In this document: piece after piece, positions 58,101 to 64,000 of the stretch
Layout of the letters: every line of letters starts with the position of its first letter
Position numbering within the stretch: position 1 is the first letter of the stretch
Origin: an uncultured Maribacter sp.
GTDB lineage: Bacteria > Bacteroidota > Bacteroidia > Flavobacteriales > Flavobacteriaceae
Direction: 5' to 3'
DNA length: 64,000 nt
NCBI RefSeq assembly: GCF_947495965.1
Contig: NZ_CANMBB010000008.1
Location: 1-64,000, forward strand
Program-made: the position numbers and the translations under genes
The notes under the pieces: generated by a model
The model's input: the letters and a program-made list of their open reading frames with translations, nothing else
Databases searched by the model: none
Told to the model about the DNA's origin: nothing

Positions 58101-59656
58101 TTTGCATAGCCCACAGATGCAATAAAGTTAAAATTGTTACGCCCTTCTTCAAAATCTGCTAGTCCCTTAAAGTTAAACTTCAAGTTTTCGTCATTACTAA
58201 CCAAAGAACCATCAAAAAGTTGCTCTTTTAAAAGCCCAGACACCTTTATATCTTTATAGGTATACTTATTAAATTCTATAGAGTAAAGATCCCCTATTAC
58301 TTCTGTATTTAAATGTTCTTTTACAAACCCTTTTCCCTCTATATTAAAATCTAAATTAGCTTTTCCTACAGTTTCATTTTCTATAAAACCACCTAAATCA
58401 AAATCTATTAAAGACACAAAACCTTTGTAGGTTGCATTATCAATATTATTAATATCTGTTAACACTACATCTGCATAAGAGCTACCTATATTAGTATTTA
58501 AATTTATTTTGGCTTCTATTGCAGATTTTTCTACGGTGGTATTTCCTCTAATAGTAAACTGACCCAATTTTTGAAACGAAGTTGGTAATGTTTTCCCTAG
58601 TACATTGGGCATTAAAGCTCTCATTTCATAGTAGCTAGAGGTAATATTTTTAATCTTAGCAACCATTTTAAAAGGGTCTTTTCTTGAAAAAAGATTCTTA
58701 AAATTAAAATCGCCCCTAATTCCTGTATTATTTGTAACTAAAAAAAGTTCTTCCGTATTTAAATCGTTTAAAACACCATTAAGCGTAGTAGAAAACGTAG
58801 CCACTTTACCAGATCCAAATTCATTATAAAGTTTATTTATTTCATCTAAAGAAACCTTAGAATCTGTAAAGGTTGCCTCTACTTTTACTTTGTTTAAAAA
58901 GTCTGCAAAATCTTCTCTTTCATAATTAAAAACTAATTCTCCTATTAAATTAGAAGCTTCCGTTTTTAAGTTTAAAGAATCAAAACGCATTTGTTGTTTT
59001 GTGTAGTTAAAATCGGTTTCGAGCTTATACACATCTATGCCCCTACCACTATGAAAAGAAAGGTCGTGAATTGCCGTACCTACATTGGGTCCTTCAATAC
59101 TAAAATCTGATGAAGCAATATTTATTTTTTTAAAATCTAAAAGCTCTTCTTTTTCAAAATTTTCATTAATTAGCTTAAAGTCGCTATTTAAAATTTCTAC
59201 TTCCGATGCTGACAAATAAAATGGTGGAGTGTTCGGGTCTTTTTCTTTAGTATCTAGTTTTTTTACAAATATATCTAGATTAGTATCTGTTTGATCTTTG
59301 TAGGTTTTTAGTTTAAAATTAAGGCTATCAATTTTTACTGTACCAAACTCAAACTTTCCGTTCACAAGGTTTTGTACACTTAAGATGGATGTATTTAAAT
59401 TTGTAACATAAAAAAGAGTGTCTTTTTCATAATCTTCTACATACACCCCTTTTAAAGAAGCTTTCCAAGATATTAGAGAAATTCCTAAACGATCAATATT
59501 TATATTAGTTCCATATTTTTTATTGATAGTTTTTGTTGCGTATTCTGCAAAGCGAGTTTGTACAGACGGTAAAGCCAAAATAATGGTACCTAAAACACAT
59601 GTAACTAAAAGTACAATTAGTATTCGTAATAGTATTTTTCTTAGTTTTTTGATAAT
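55187..59656 (-). CDS. TamB-like translocation/assembly module protein (DUF490), unusual start
   Basis: A very large envelope protein (about 1,489 aa) with a repetitive beta-rich body and the C-terminal TamB/DUF490 domain (LAQGSFVNDQSGINQQ, ALNPAPLLDN-like region, EQGIIDKSADIETDDRIG). The frame stays open 5' of the first TTG (59578) and encodes IKKLRKILLRILIVLLVTC then VLGTIILALP, the N-terminal membrane anchor such proteins need. No ATG, GTG or TTG lies before that anchor. The only candidates are ATT (59656) or ATC (59653), just after an in-frame TAA. TamB proteins form a bridge from inner to outer membrane for lipid or protein transfer. Confidence 0.8.
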   Translation of the reverse strand: MIKKLRKILLRILIVLLVTCVLGTIILALPSVQTRFAEYATKTINKKYGTNINIDRLGISLISWKASLKGVYVEDYEKDTLFYVTNLNTSILSVQNLVNGKFEFGTVKIDSLNFKLKTYKDQTDTNLDIFVKKLDTKEKDPNTPPFYLSASEVEILNSDFKLINENFEKEELLDFKKINIASSDFSIEGPNVGTAIHDLSFHSGRGIDVYKLETDFNYTKQQMRFDSLNLKTEASNLIGELVFNYEREDFADFLNKVKVEATFTDSKVSLDEINKLYNEFGSGKVATFSTTLNGVLNDLNTEELFLVTNNTGIRGDFNFKNLFSRKDPFKMVAKIKNITSSYYEMRALMPNVLGKTLPTSFQKLGQFTIRGNTTVEKSAIEAKINLNTNIGSSYADVVLTDINNIDNATYKGFVSLIDFDLGGFIENETVGKANLDFNIEGKGFVKEHLNTEVIGDLYSIEFNKYTYKDIKVSGLLKEQLFDGSLVSNDENLKFNFKGLADFEEGRNNFNFIASVGYANLKKLNFINDSISIFKGNVNMDITGNTLDNLVGDIKFSKTNFKNKNDTYYFEDFKISSSFENDSIRIIDINSPDIITGYLKGNFKVKELGRVVQNSLGSIYTNYKPFKVSKGQRLTFNFKIYNKIVDVFFPEVKFDPNTFIRGRINADDGDLKLNFKSPSIVAFGNEADGIELKIDNKNPLYNTYVSVGDLSTPYYDVKDFNLINTTLKDTLFFRTEFKGGSEYNDTYNLNFYHTFNKENKSVIGLKTSDISFKGNTWVLNKAGDAKNKVILNRTLDSITIQEIVMNNSKEEQIRLKGQLADSTYKDLELQFKIVSLDKITPAIDSLKLNGQVNGILNILQKDDIYLPSSNLTISDFSINKLPLGDLSIGIVGNRDLTDFSVNSQLTENGIEKLGVVGNVLNTGKMPEANLLVNFGNFKLQPFSPLGEGVIGNIRGNLNGSARITGPANNPEINGLLSLDDAGISIPFLNVDYSFAPNSKVRLYEQTFDFENINLTDIKAETQATIDGTISHRYFDNWVLDLDVDTNNNRFLILDKEFDEDQLFYGTGYLNGTGRIYGPTTALNIDVIGATAKGTSLKIPLSDVASLGDYSFINFVSKNKGRDAADEKVLKDYQGLELKFDLDITPDAEVEIVTDQKTKSSLKGTGAGTILMQINTRGKFEMFGDFVVVTGQYHYKFGGIIDKTFIVKPGGTINWERDPLAAQLNMEAVYSLTANPAPLLDNAGTATRRIPTDVVIKLSEELESPKIDFEIEFPSTNSIIQSELEYRLQDPTVEEKNALFLLAQGSFVNDQSGINQQAVTGNLLQSASGLLNQVLSGDSDKFNLGLSYEQGIIDKSADIETDDRIGLTVSTKISDRVLINGKFGVPVGGSSETVVAGDVEIQLLLNEEGTLSVKFFNRENEIQEFLADRQGYTQGVGLSYEVDFNNFKELIRKILGKDKIKEEKEVAPTSIMGKDSLIRFYKKTPENPILR

Positions 59657-59701
59657 TCTTTATGTTTTACCTTTGTCTTTTCAATTTTTATTCCAAAACC
59701 T

Positions 59702-60724
59702 GTGCAAACTAAAACTATTTATATTCTTGCTATAGAATCTTCCTGTGATGATACTTCTGCTGCTGTTTTATGCAACGATAAAGTATTAAGTAATGTAGTG
59801 GCAACCCAAAAAATTCATAAAGAATACGGGGGTGTTGTTCCAGAACTTGCATCTCGTGCACACCAACAAAATATTGTTCCAGTAGTACACCAAGCTTTAG
59901 CTAAAGCAAATATCGATAAAAAACAGTTATCCGCCATAGCTTTTACTCGCGGACCAGGATTAATGGGCTCTTTATTGGTTGGCACCTCTTTTGCTAAGTC
60001 ATTAGCTCTAGGGTTACATATTCCTTTAATAGAGGTAAATCATATGCAAGCGCACTTACTGGCTCATTTTATTGCAGACAAAGACAACACAAAACCAACG
60101 TTCCCTTTTATTGGATTAACTATTAGTGGCGGGCACACTCAAATTGTTTTAGTCAAAAACTACTTTAAAATGGAAGTATTAGGCCAAACACTTGATGATG
60201 CTGTTGGTGAAGCCTTTGATAAAAGCGCAAAAATTTTGGGATTACCTTACCCTGGAGGTCCTTTAATTGACAAATATGCTTCGGAAGGAAATCCAAAAAA
60301 ATATGAGTTTTCTATTCCAAAAGTAGGCGAGTTAGATTTTAGTTTTAGCGGCTTAAAAACTAATATTTTATATTTTATTCAAAAAGAAGTTAAAAAAGAC
60401 CCCAAGTTTATAGCCAATAATTTAGAGGATATTTGTGCTTCTATCCAATATACCATCGTAAAAATATTACTACTAAAACTTAAAAACGCCATAAAACATA
60501 CCGGTATAAAACAAATTGCAATTGGTGGTGGTGTTTCTGCAAATTCTGGTATACGCAAAGCCCTTAAAGACAAAGAAAAAACCAATCAATGGCAAACATA
60601 CATTCCCAAATTTGAGTATTGTACAGATAATGCAGCAATGATTGGTATTGTAGGATATCTTAAATACCAAGAAGAACAATTTTCTAAACAAGATATTACA
60701 GCAAAAGCTAGGTATACTTTTTAA
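59702..60724 (+). CDS. tsaD: tRNA N6-adenosine threonylcarbamoyltransferase TsaD
   Basis: A 340-residue enzyme for t6A37 in tRNA. It starts QTKTIYILAIESSCDDTSAA after a GTG codon, with VNHMQAHLLAHF (metal-binding histidines), TISGGHTQIVLV and AIGGGVSANSGIRK. There is no in-frame ATG before the conserved ESSCDD, so GTG is the start. It diverges from tamB with only 45 bases if tamB starts at 59656. Confidence 0.95.
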   Translation: MQTKTIYILAIESSCDDTSAAVLCNDKVLSNVVATQKIHKEYGGVVPELASRAHQQNIVPVVHQALAKANIDKKQLSAIAFTRGPGLMGSLLVGTSFAKSLALGLHIPLIEVNHMQAHLLAHFIADKDNTKPTFPFIGLTISGGHTQIVLVKNYFKMEVLGQTLDDAVGEAFDKSAKILGLPYPGGPLIDKYASEGNPKKYEFSIPKVGELDFSFSGLKTNILYFIQKEVKKDPKFIANNLEDICASIQYTIVKILLLKLKNAIKHTGIKQIAIGGGVSANSGIRKALKDKEKTNQWQTYIPKFEYCTDNAAMIGIVGYLKYQEEQFSKQDITAKARYTF

Positions 60725-60735
60725 AAAAAGAACTT

Positions 60736-61083
60736 ATGTCTTTCCAAAAAGAACTAGAAAATAGAATAGATACTTCTTTAAGCATATTTCCAGAAAACAT
60801 TGCTTCTAATTTTTCTAAAAAAAGAATGTTTGGAGGTATTGCATATTTATTTCATGGAAAAATGACCGTTGGCATTATTAAAGGAAGCCTAATGGTTAGG
60901 ATTATTTCCGAGAAAATAGATGCTTTTTTACAATTAGACCATGTTAAACCTATGGATTTTACTAAAAAGCCTATGAAAGAATTTGTTTATGTATTACCCG
61001 AAGGGTTTAAAACAGAAGAAGAATTACAAAATTGGATAGAATTAGGTTTGGAACATGCCCAAAGCAAACTTAAAAGTTTATAA
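60736..61083 (+). CDS. TfoX/Sxy N-terminal domain protein
   Basis: A 115-residue single-domain protein with SKKRMFGGIAYLFHGKMTVG and MKEFVYVLPEGFKTEEELQ, the TfoX_N signature. The C-terminal TfoX domain is absent, so a role in competence cannot be assumed. It follows tsaD after 11 bases and precedes rsmE after 19. Confidence 0.9.
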   Translation: MSFQKELENRIDTSLSIFPENIASNFSKKRMFGGIAYLFHGKMTVGIIKGSLMVRIISEKIDAFLQLDHVKPMDFTKKPMKEFVYVLPEGFKTEEELQNWIELGLEHAQSKLKSL

Positions 61084-61102
61084 TTTAGTTTAAAATATAG
61101 CA

Positions 61103-61810
61103 ATGCAATTATTCTACAATCCTAATTTAGATAACACTACAATAGACTTTACCTTTAGTGAAGAGGAAAGCAAGCATATTATAAGAGTTCTTAGAAAAAA
61201 AGAAGACGATATACTTACTATAACTAATGGAAAAGGGCTTTTACTAACTTCAAAAATTACCATAGCAAATCCAAAAAAATGCACCGCTGTAATACTAAAC
61301 TCCAAAGAAAAAGAACCTAGCAGATCATGGATACACTTAGCAGTAGCACCAACTAAAAATAATGACCGTTTTGAATGGTTTTTAGAAAAAGCTACCGAAA
61401 TTGGTATAAATGAGATTACTCCTATTGTATGCGAAAATTCTGAAAGAAAAGTAATTAAACAAGAGCGTATGGAAAAAGTAATACAATCTGCTATGAAGCA
61501 GTCTTTACAAACTTTTCTCCCAAAATTTAACCCAATAATTAGTTACAAAGAGTTTATCAAAAAAGAACATAACGGTCAATTGTTTATTGCACACTGTGAA
61601 GAAACAGAAAAAATTGATTTATCAAAAAAAGCAGAAAAGCAAAAAAACACTACAATACTTATTGGTCCTGAAGGAGATTTTTCTACTACAGAAATTAAAA
61701 CTGCTTTTGAAAATAATTTTTCTCCGGTTTCATTAGGAGAAAATAGACTTAGAACAGAAACTGCTGCAGTGGTAGCTTGTACTACGCTTTCTATAATTAA
61801 CCAAGTATAA
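61103..61810 (+). CDS. rsmE: 16S rRNA (uracil1498-N3)-methyltransferase
   Basis: A 235-residue SPOUT methyltransferase. The N-terminal PUA-like part (FTFSEEESKHIIRVLRKKED) is followed by KATEIGINEITPIVCENSER and the trefoil-knot SAM site ILIGPEGDFSTTEI with LGENRLRTETAAVV. All RsmE landmarks are present. It is part of the tsaD-tfoX-rsmE rightward run. Confidence 0.95.
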   Translation: MQLFYNPNLDNTTIDFTFSEEESKHIIRVLRKKEDDILTITNGKGLLLTSKITIANPKKCTAVILNSKEKEPSRSWIHLAVAPTKNNDRFEWFLEKATEIGINEITPIVCENSERKVIKQERMEKVIQSAMKQSLQTFLPKFNPIISYKEFIKKEHNGQLFIAHCEETEKIDLSKKAEKQKNTTILIGPEGDFSTTEIKTAFENNFSPVSLGENRLRTETAAVVACTTLSIINQV

Positions 61811-61880
61811 AAATTGGAGTAGAAAAAGTAAACGCAATTAGAATAATCTCTTCTCAATATTTTTTAACCTTCATAATTGT

Positions 61881-61888
61881 TACATTTG
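61881..61888 (+). promoter_or_regulatory. Candidate -7 box upstream of the DUF4159 gene
   Basis: TACATTTG fits the Bacteroidota TAnnTTTG consensus, 23 bases before the ATG at 61912. The -33 element is not clear. Confidence 0.4.
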
Positions 61889-61911
61889 AGATATCAAATT
61901 GTAAGGTTTTT

Positions 61912-62562
61912 ATGAAAAAAATCACCATAACACTACTGTTTATAACGCTTATTACACCTATTTTTTCTTCTGCCCAAGAAATAGCTACTTTAAAATATAA
62001 TGGCGGTGGAGATTGGTATAGCAACCCAACAGCTCTTCCAAATTTAATTAGTTATTGCAATACCAATTTAAACACTACAATAAAAGAAAAACCGCAGGTT
62101 GTAGAAGTAGGTAGCTCTTCTATATTCCAATATCCTTTTATACACATGACAGGGCACGGAAACGTATTTTTCTCTAAAAGTGATGCTCAAAACTTACAAG
62201 ATTATCTAATATCAGGAGGCTTTTTACATATTGATGACAATTATGGCATGGAACCTTATTTACGAAAAGAATTAGTAAAAATTTTTCCAGATAAAGAGTT
62301 AAAAGAAATTGGAAAAAATCATGAAATATTTAAAGATAAATTTATTTTTAAAGAAGGATTACCCAAAATACACGAACACAACAGTAAAAGACCACAAGCA
62401 TTTGGTTTTTTTCATGAAGGAAGGCTTGTATTACTATTTACCTATGAATCGGACTTAGGAGATGGTTGGGAAGACCCATCTGTACATAATGACCCTAAAG
62501 AAATACGCAAAAAGGCATTAAAAATGGGAGCAAACATTATAAATTATGCATTTAAACACTAG
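61912..62562 (+). CDS. DUF4159-domain exported protein
   Basis: A 216-residue protein with a signal peptide (LLFITLITPIFSSAQ) and the DUF4159 landmarks LKYNGGGDWYSNPTALPNLI, FIHMTGHGNVFFS, GGFLHIDDNYG and YESDLGDGWEDP. The fold is glutamine-amidotransferase-like and the function is unknown. Its stop overlaps the first possible ATG of the permease gene, so the two are probably co-translated. Confidence 0.9.
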   Translation: MKKITITLLFITLITPIFSSAQEIATLKYNGGGDWYSNPTALPNLISYCNTNLNTTIKEKPQVVEVGSSSIFQYPFIHMTGHGNVFFSKSDAQNLQDYLISGGFLHIDDNYGMEPYLRKELVKIFPDKELKEIGKNHEIFKDKFIFKEGLPKIHEHNSKRPQAFGFFHEGRLVLLFTYESDLGDGWEDPSVHNDPKEIRKKALKMGANIINYAFKH

Positions 62563-63667
62563 TAAAATGACATCTAAAACAATAGCTAACGGTATTTTAA
62601 GAGCAATAGGGATTATAGTTGCAATAGCCCTTCTTATGCTCTTTCTATACAAAATACAATCTGTTATAGCCTATTTAGCATTTGCTGCTGTAATTGCACT
62701 TATAGGAAGGCCTATAGTACTATTTTTAAGACGTAAACTTAAATTCCCTAACACATTAGCCGTAATAATTTCTATGCTTTTAATGGTAGGTATTATTGCT
62801 GGCATTATAGCATTATTTGTTCCCTTAATATCTGAACAAGGAAAAAACTTATCTTTATTAGATATAGATAAGTTACAAGAGAATGTAAACACTCTTTATA
62901 AAGAAATAACAAACTATTTAGGTTTTTCTACTTCAGATGTTAACGAAGCTTTAGAAGATGCTGAAATAGAAAAAAATATTTTAGACGGATTAAATATTAG
63001 CTTTATTCCAGATTTTTTGAACTCCTTCCTAAATATCTTAAGCTCTTTAAGTATTGGATTATTTTCCGTTTTATTTATTTCTTTTTTCTTTTTAAAAGAT
63101 AGCAAACTTTTTCAAAATGGCTTATTAATGTTTGTACCAAAAAACAATGAAAAAAGAACCGTAAATTCTATAGAAAAAATAAACAATTTATTATCCAGAT
63201 ACTTTCTTGGCTTATTATTACAAATATTTATTTTGTTTGTTATCTATACCATTGTACTATTAATTGTTGGAATAGAAAATGCGATAGTAATAGCTTTTCT
63301 TTGCTCACTTTTTAACATCATACCATACGTAGGTCCATTAATTGGTGGAGTGCTAATGATAGGACTAACAATGACTAGTAATTTAGGTGCAGATTTTAGC
63401 GAGGTAATACTTCCAAAATCTGGTTATGTTTTAATTGGTTTATTAATAGGACAACTAGTAGATAATTTCTTTTCCCAACCTTTTATTTTCTCTAATAGTG
63501 TTAAATCGCATCCTCTAGAAATATTCTTGGTAATTATAATTGCCGGCTTACTTTTTGGAGTAGTAGGAATGATCGTTGCTGTACCTGGATATACTGCAAT
63601 AAAGGTTATTTTAAAAGAATTTTTATCCGAAAACAAGCTAGTAAAATCTTTGACTCATAATTTATAG
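62546..63667 (+). CDS. AI-2E/PerM-family membrane permease
   Basis: A 373-residue protein with about eight membrane helices. Family landmarks are the N-terminal hydrophobic pairs, FLCSLFNIIPYVGPLIGG and LVDNFFSQPFIFSNSVKSHP, then LLFGVVGMIVAVPGYTAIKV. The family exports diverse small molecules; the AI-2 link holds for few members. ATG at 62546 overlaps the previous gene by 17 bases; the ATG at 62567 (MTSKTIANGILRAI) is equally possible and may be preferred. Confidence 0.88.
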   Translation: MHLNTSKMTSKTIANGILRAIGIIVAIALLMLFLYKIQSVIAYLAFAAVIALIGRPIVLFLRRKLKFPNTLAVIISMLLMVGIIAGIIALFVPLISEQGKNLSLLDIDKLQENVNTLYKEITNYLGFSTSDVNEALEDAEIEKNILDGLNISFIPDFLNSFLNILSSLSIGLFSVLFISFFFLKDSKLFQNGLLMFVPKNNEKRTVNSIEKINNLLSRYFLGLLLQIFILFVIYTIVLLIVGIENAIVIAFLCSLFNIIPYVGPLIGGVLMIGLTMTSNLGADFSEVILPKSGYVLIGLLIGQLVDNFFSQPFIFSNSVKSHPLEIFLVIIIAGLLFGVVGMIVAVPGYTAIKVILKEFLSENKLVKSLTHNL

Positions 63668-63674
63668 TAAAACT

Positions 63675-64000
63675 TTGAATAAAGAAATATTAAGTACTGG
63701 TGTTCAGATTTTTATAAATAATAATATTAACACTGACACCATGTCAGTGTTATTAAAAAAGTCTCCTTTTACAGGGGTTACTTCAAAAGAACTCGTAGAA
63801 CAGATTGAAGCCAAAAAAAAATGTCAAAAAAAGCTTCCTAAATGGTTTAATACCCCTAATATTTATTTCCCAAACAAGTTAAATATTGAACAAACCTCAT
63901 CTGAAAAGACTGCAGAATATAAGGCTAGTATTTTAACCAAAAAAACCGTCATAGACATAACAGGTGGCTTTGGAATAGATTGCTACTATTTTAGTAAAAA
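63675..64000 (+). CDS. Class I SAM-dependent methyltransferase (truncated by the window end), TTG start
   Basis: The frame from TTG (63675) codes MNKEILSTGVQIFINNNI, then LPKWFNTPNIYFPNKLNIEQ and VIDITGGFGIDCYYFS, the SAM-binding motif I. The family is the flavobacterial class I methyltransferase often annotated with a THUMP-like domain. No ATG occurs before codon 23 and the conserved N-terminus precedes it, so TTG is the likely start. The gene continues past the window. Substrate unknown. Confidence 0.8.
   Translation, partial: MNKEILSTGVQIFINNNINTDTMSVLLKKSPFTGVTSKELVEQIEAKKKCQKKLPKWFNTPNIYFPNKLNIEQTSSEKTAEYKASILTKKTVIDITGGFGIDCYYFSK
63729..63751 (+). repeat. Perfect hairpin near the 5' end of the methyltransferase gene
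   Basis: AACACTGACA (63729-63738) pairs with TGTCAGTGTT (63742-63751) over a 3-base loop, inside codons 19-26, and is followed by ATTAAAAAA. It could be chance coding or could slow early translation. Confidence 0.5.

Noticed and set aside
63813-63821. A9 tract in the methyltransferase gene as a phase-variation site
   Set aside because: A-runs of this length are expected in AAA-rich coding DNA at this base composition, unlike the C9 tract.

Overview
The window is AT-rich, has a high coding density and carries family signatures typical of Flavobacteriaceae (Bacteroidota): a BshA bacillithiol gene, a GH3/beta-lactamase fusion, the mlaD-amidase-lptD order, a DUF4159 protein, TamB beside TsaD, and few Shine-Dalgarno sites. 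This is a lineage inference from gene content; no rRNA or tRNA gene was seen.

Layout. (1) 1-0.6 kb: the left end of an IS3-like element running off the window, a decayed second IS end facing away from it, and an orphan small gene. (2) 0.8-2.2 kb: a PhnA-like protein and a CpsB/YwqE-type tyrosine phosphatase. (3) 2.2-37.8 kb: a large Wzx/Wzy-type surface polysaccharide locus. It holds the export machinery (BY-kinase/Wzz co-polymerase, Wza lipoprotein), nucleotide-sugar genes (a PglF-like 4,6-dehydratase with a PglE-like aminotransferase, UDP-glucose dehydrogenase, a WbpA/TviB-like dehydrogenase, Gmd and Fcl for GDP-L-fucose), an MBOAT/SGNH acyl-transfer pair, the Wzx flippase, several GT4 and one GT2 glycosyltransferases, a Wzy-like polymerase, a type-3 acyltransferase, a beta-propeller protein, a parallel beta-helix lipoprotein and a PglC-like initiating phosphoglycosyl transferase. 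It ends in an unusual cassette of COG5610-type HAD, ATP-grasp, a second HAD and three FemAB/GNAT-like transferases. (4) 37.8-64 kb: housekeeping and envelope genes, namely an OmpA-family protein, BshA, GH3/beta-lactamase, an Fe-S electron-transfer pair, MlaD, amidase, LptD, RidA, a GlcNAc-kinase-like protein, GAPDH, PfkA, TamB, TsaD, TfoX-N, RsmE, DUF4159, an AI-2E-family permease and a truncated SAM methyltransferase.

How they work together: the polysaccharide genes would make at least GDP-fucose, UDP-glucuronate, a UDP-HexNAc-uronate and a UDP-4-amino-4,6-dideoxy-HexNAc. These would be assembled on undecaprenyl phosphate from the PglC-like transferase, acylated, flipped by Wzx, polymerised by Wzy and exported through Wzc/Wza under tyrosine phosphorylation control (CpsB).

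The main points for follow-up are the ATP-grasp/HAD/FemAB-like cassette at 30.7-37.8 kb, a nine-C tract inside one HAD gene, a beta-propeller protein with a lyase-like histidine pattern, a set of clearly conserved genes that lack an ATG start (CTG, TTG, GTG and possibly ATT/ATC), and a terminator-like hairpin for the opposite strand buried in a coding sequence.
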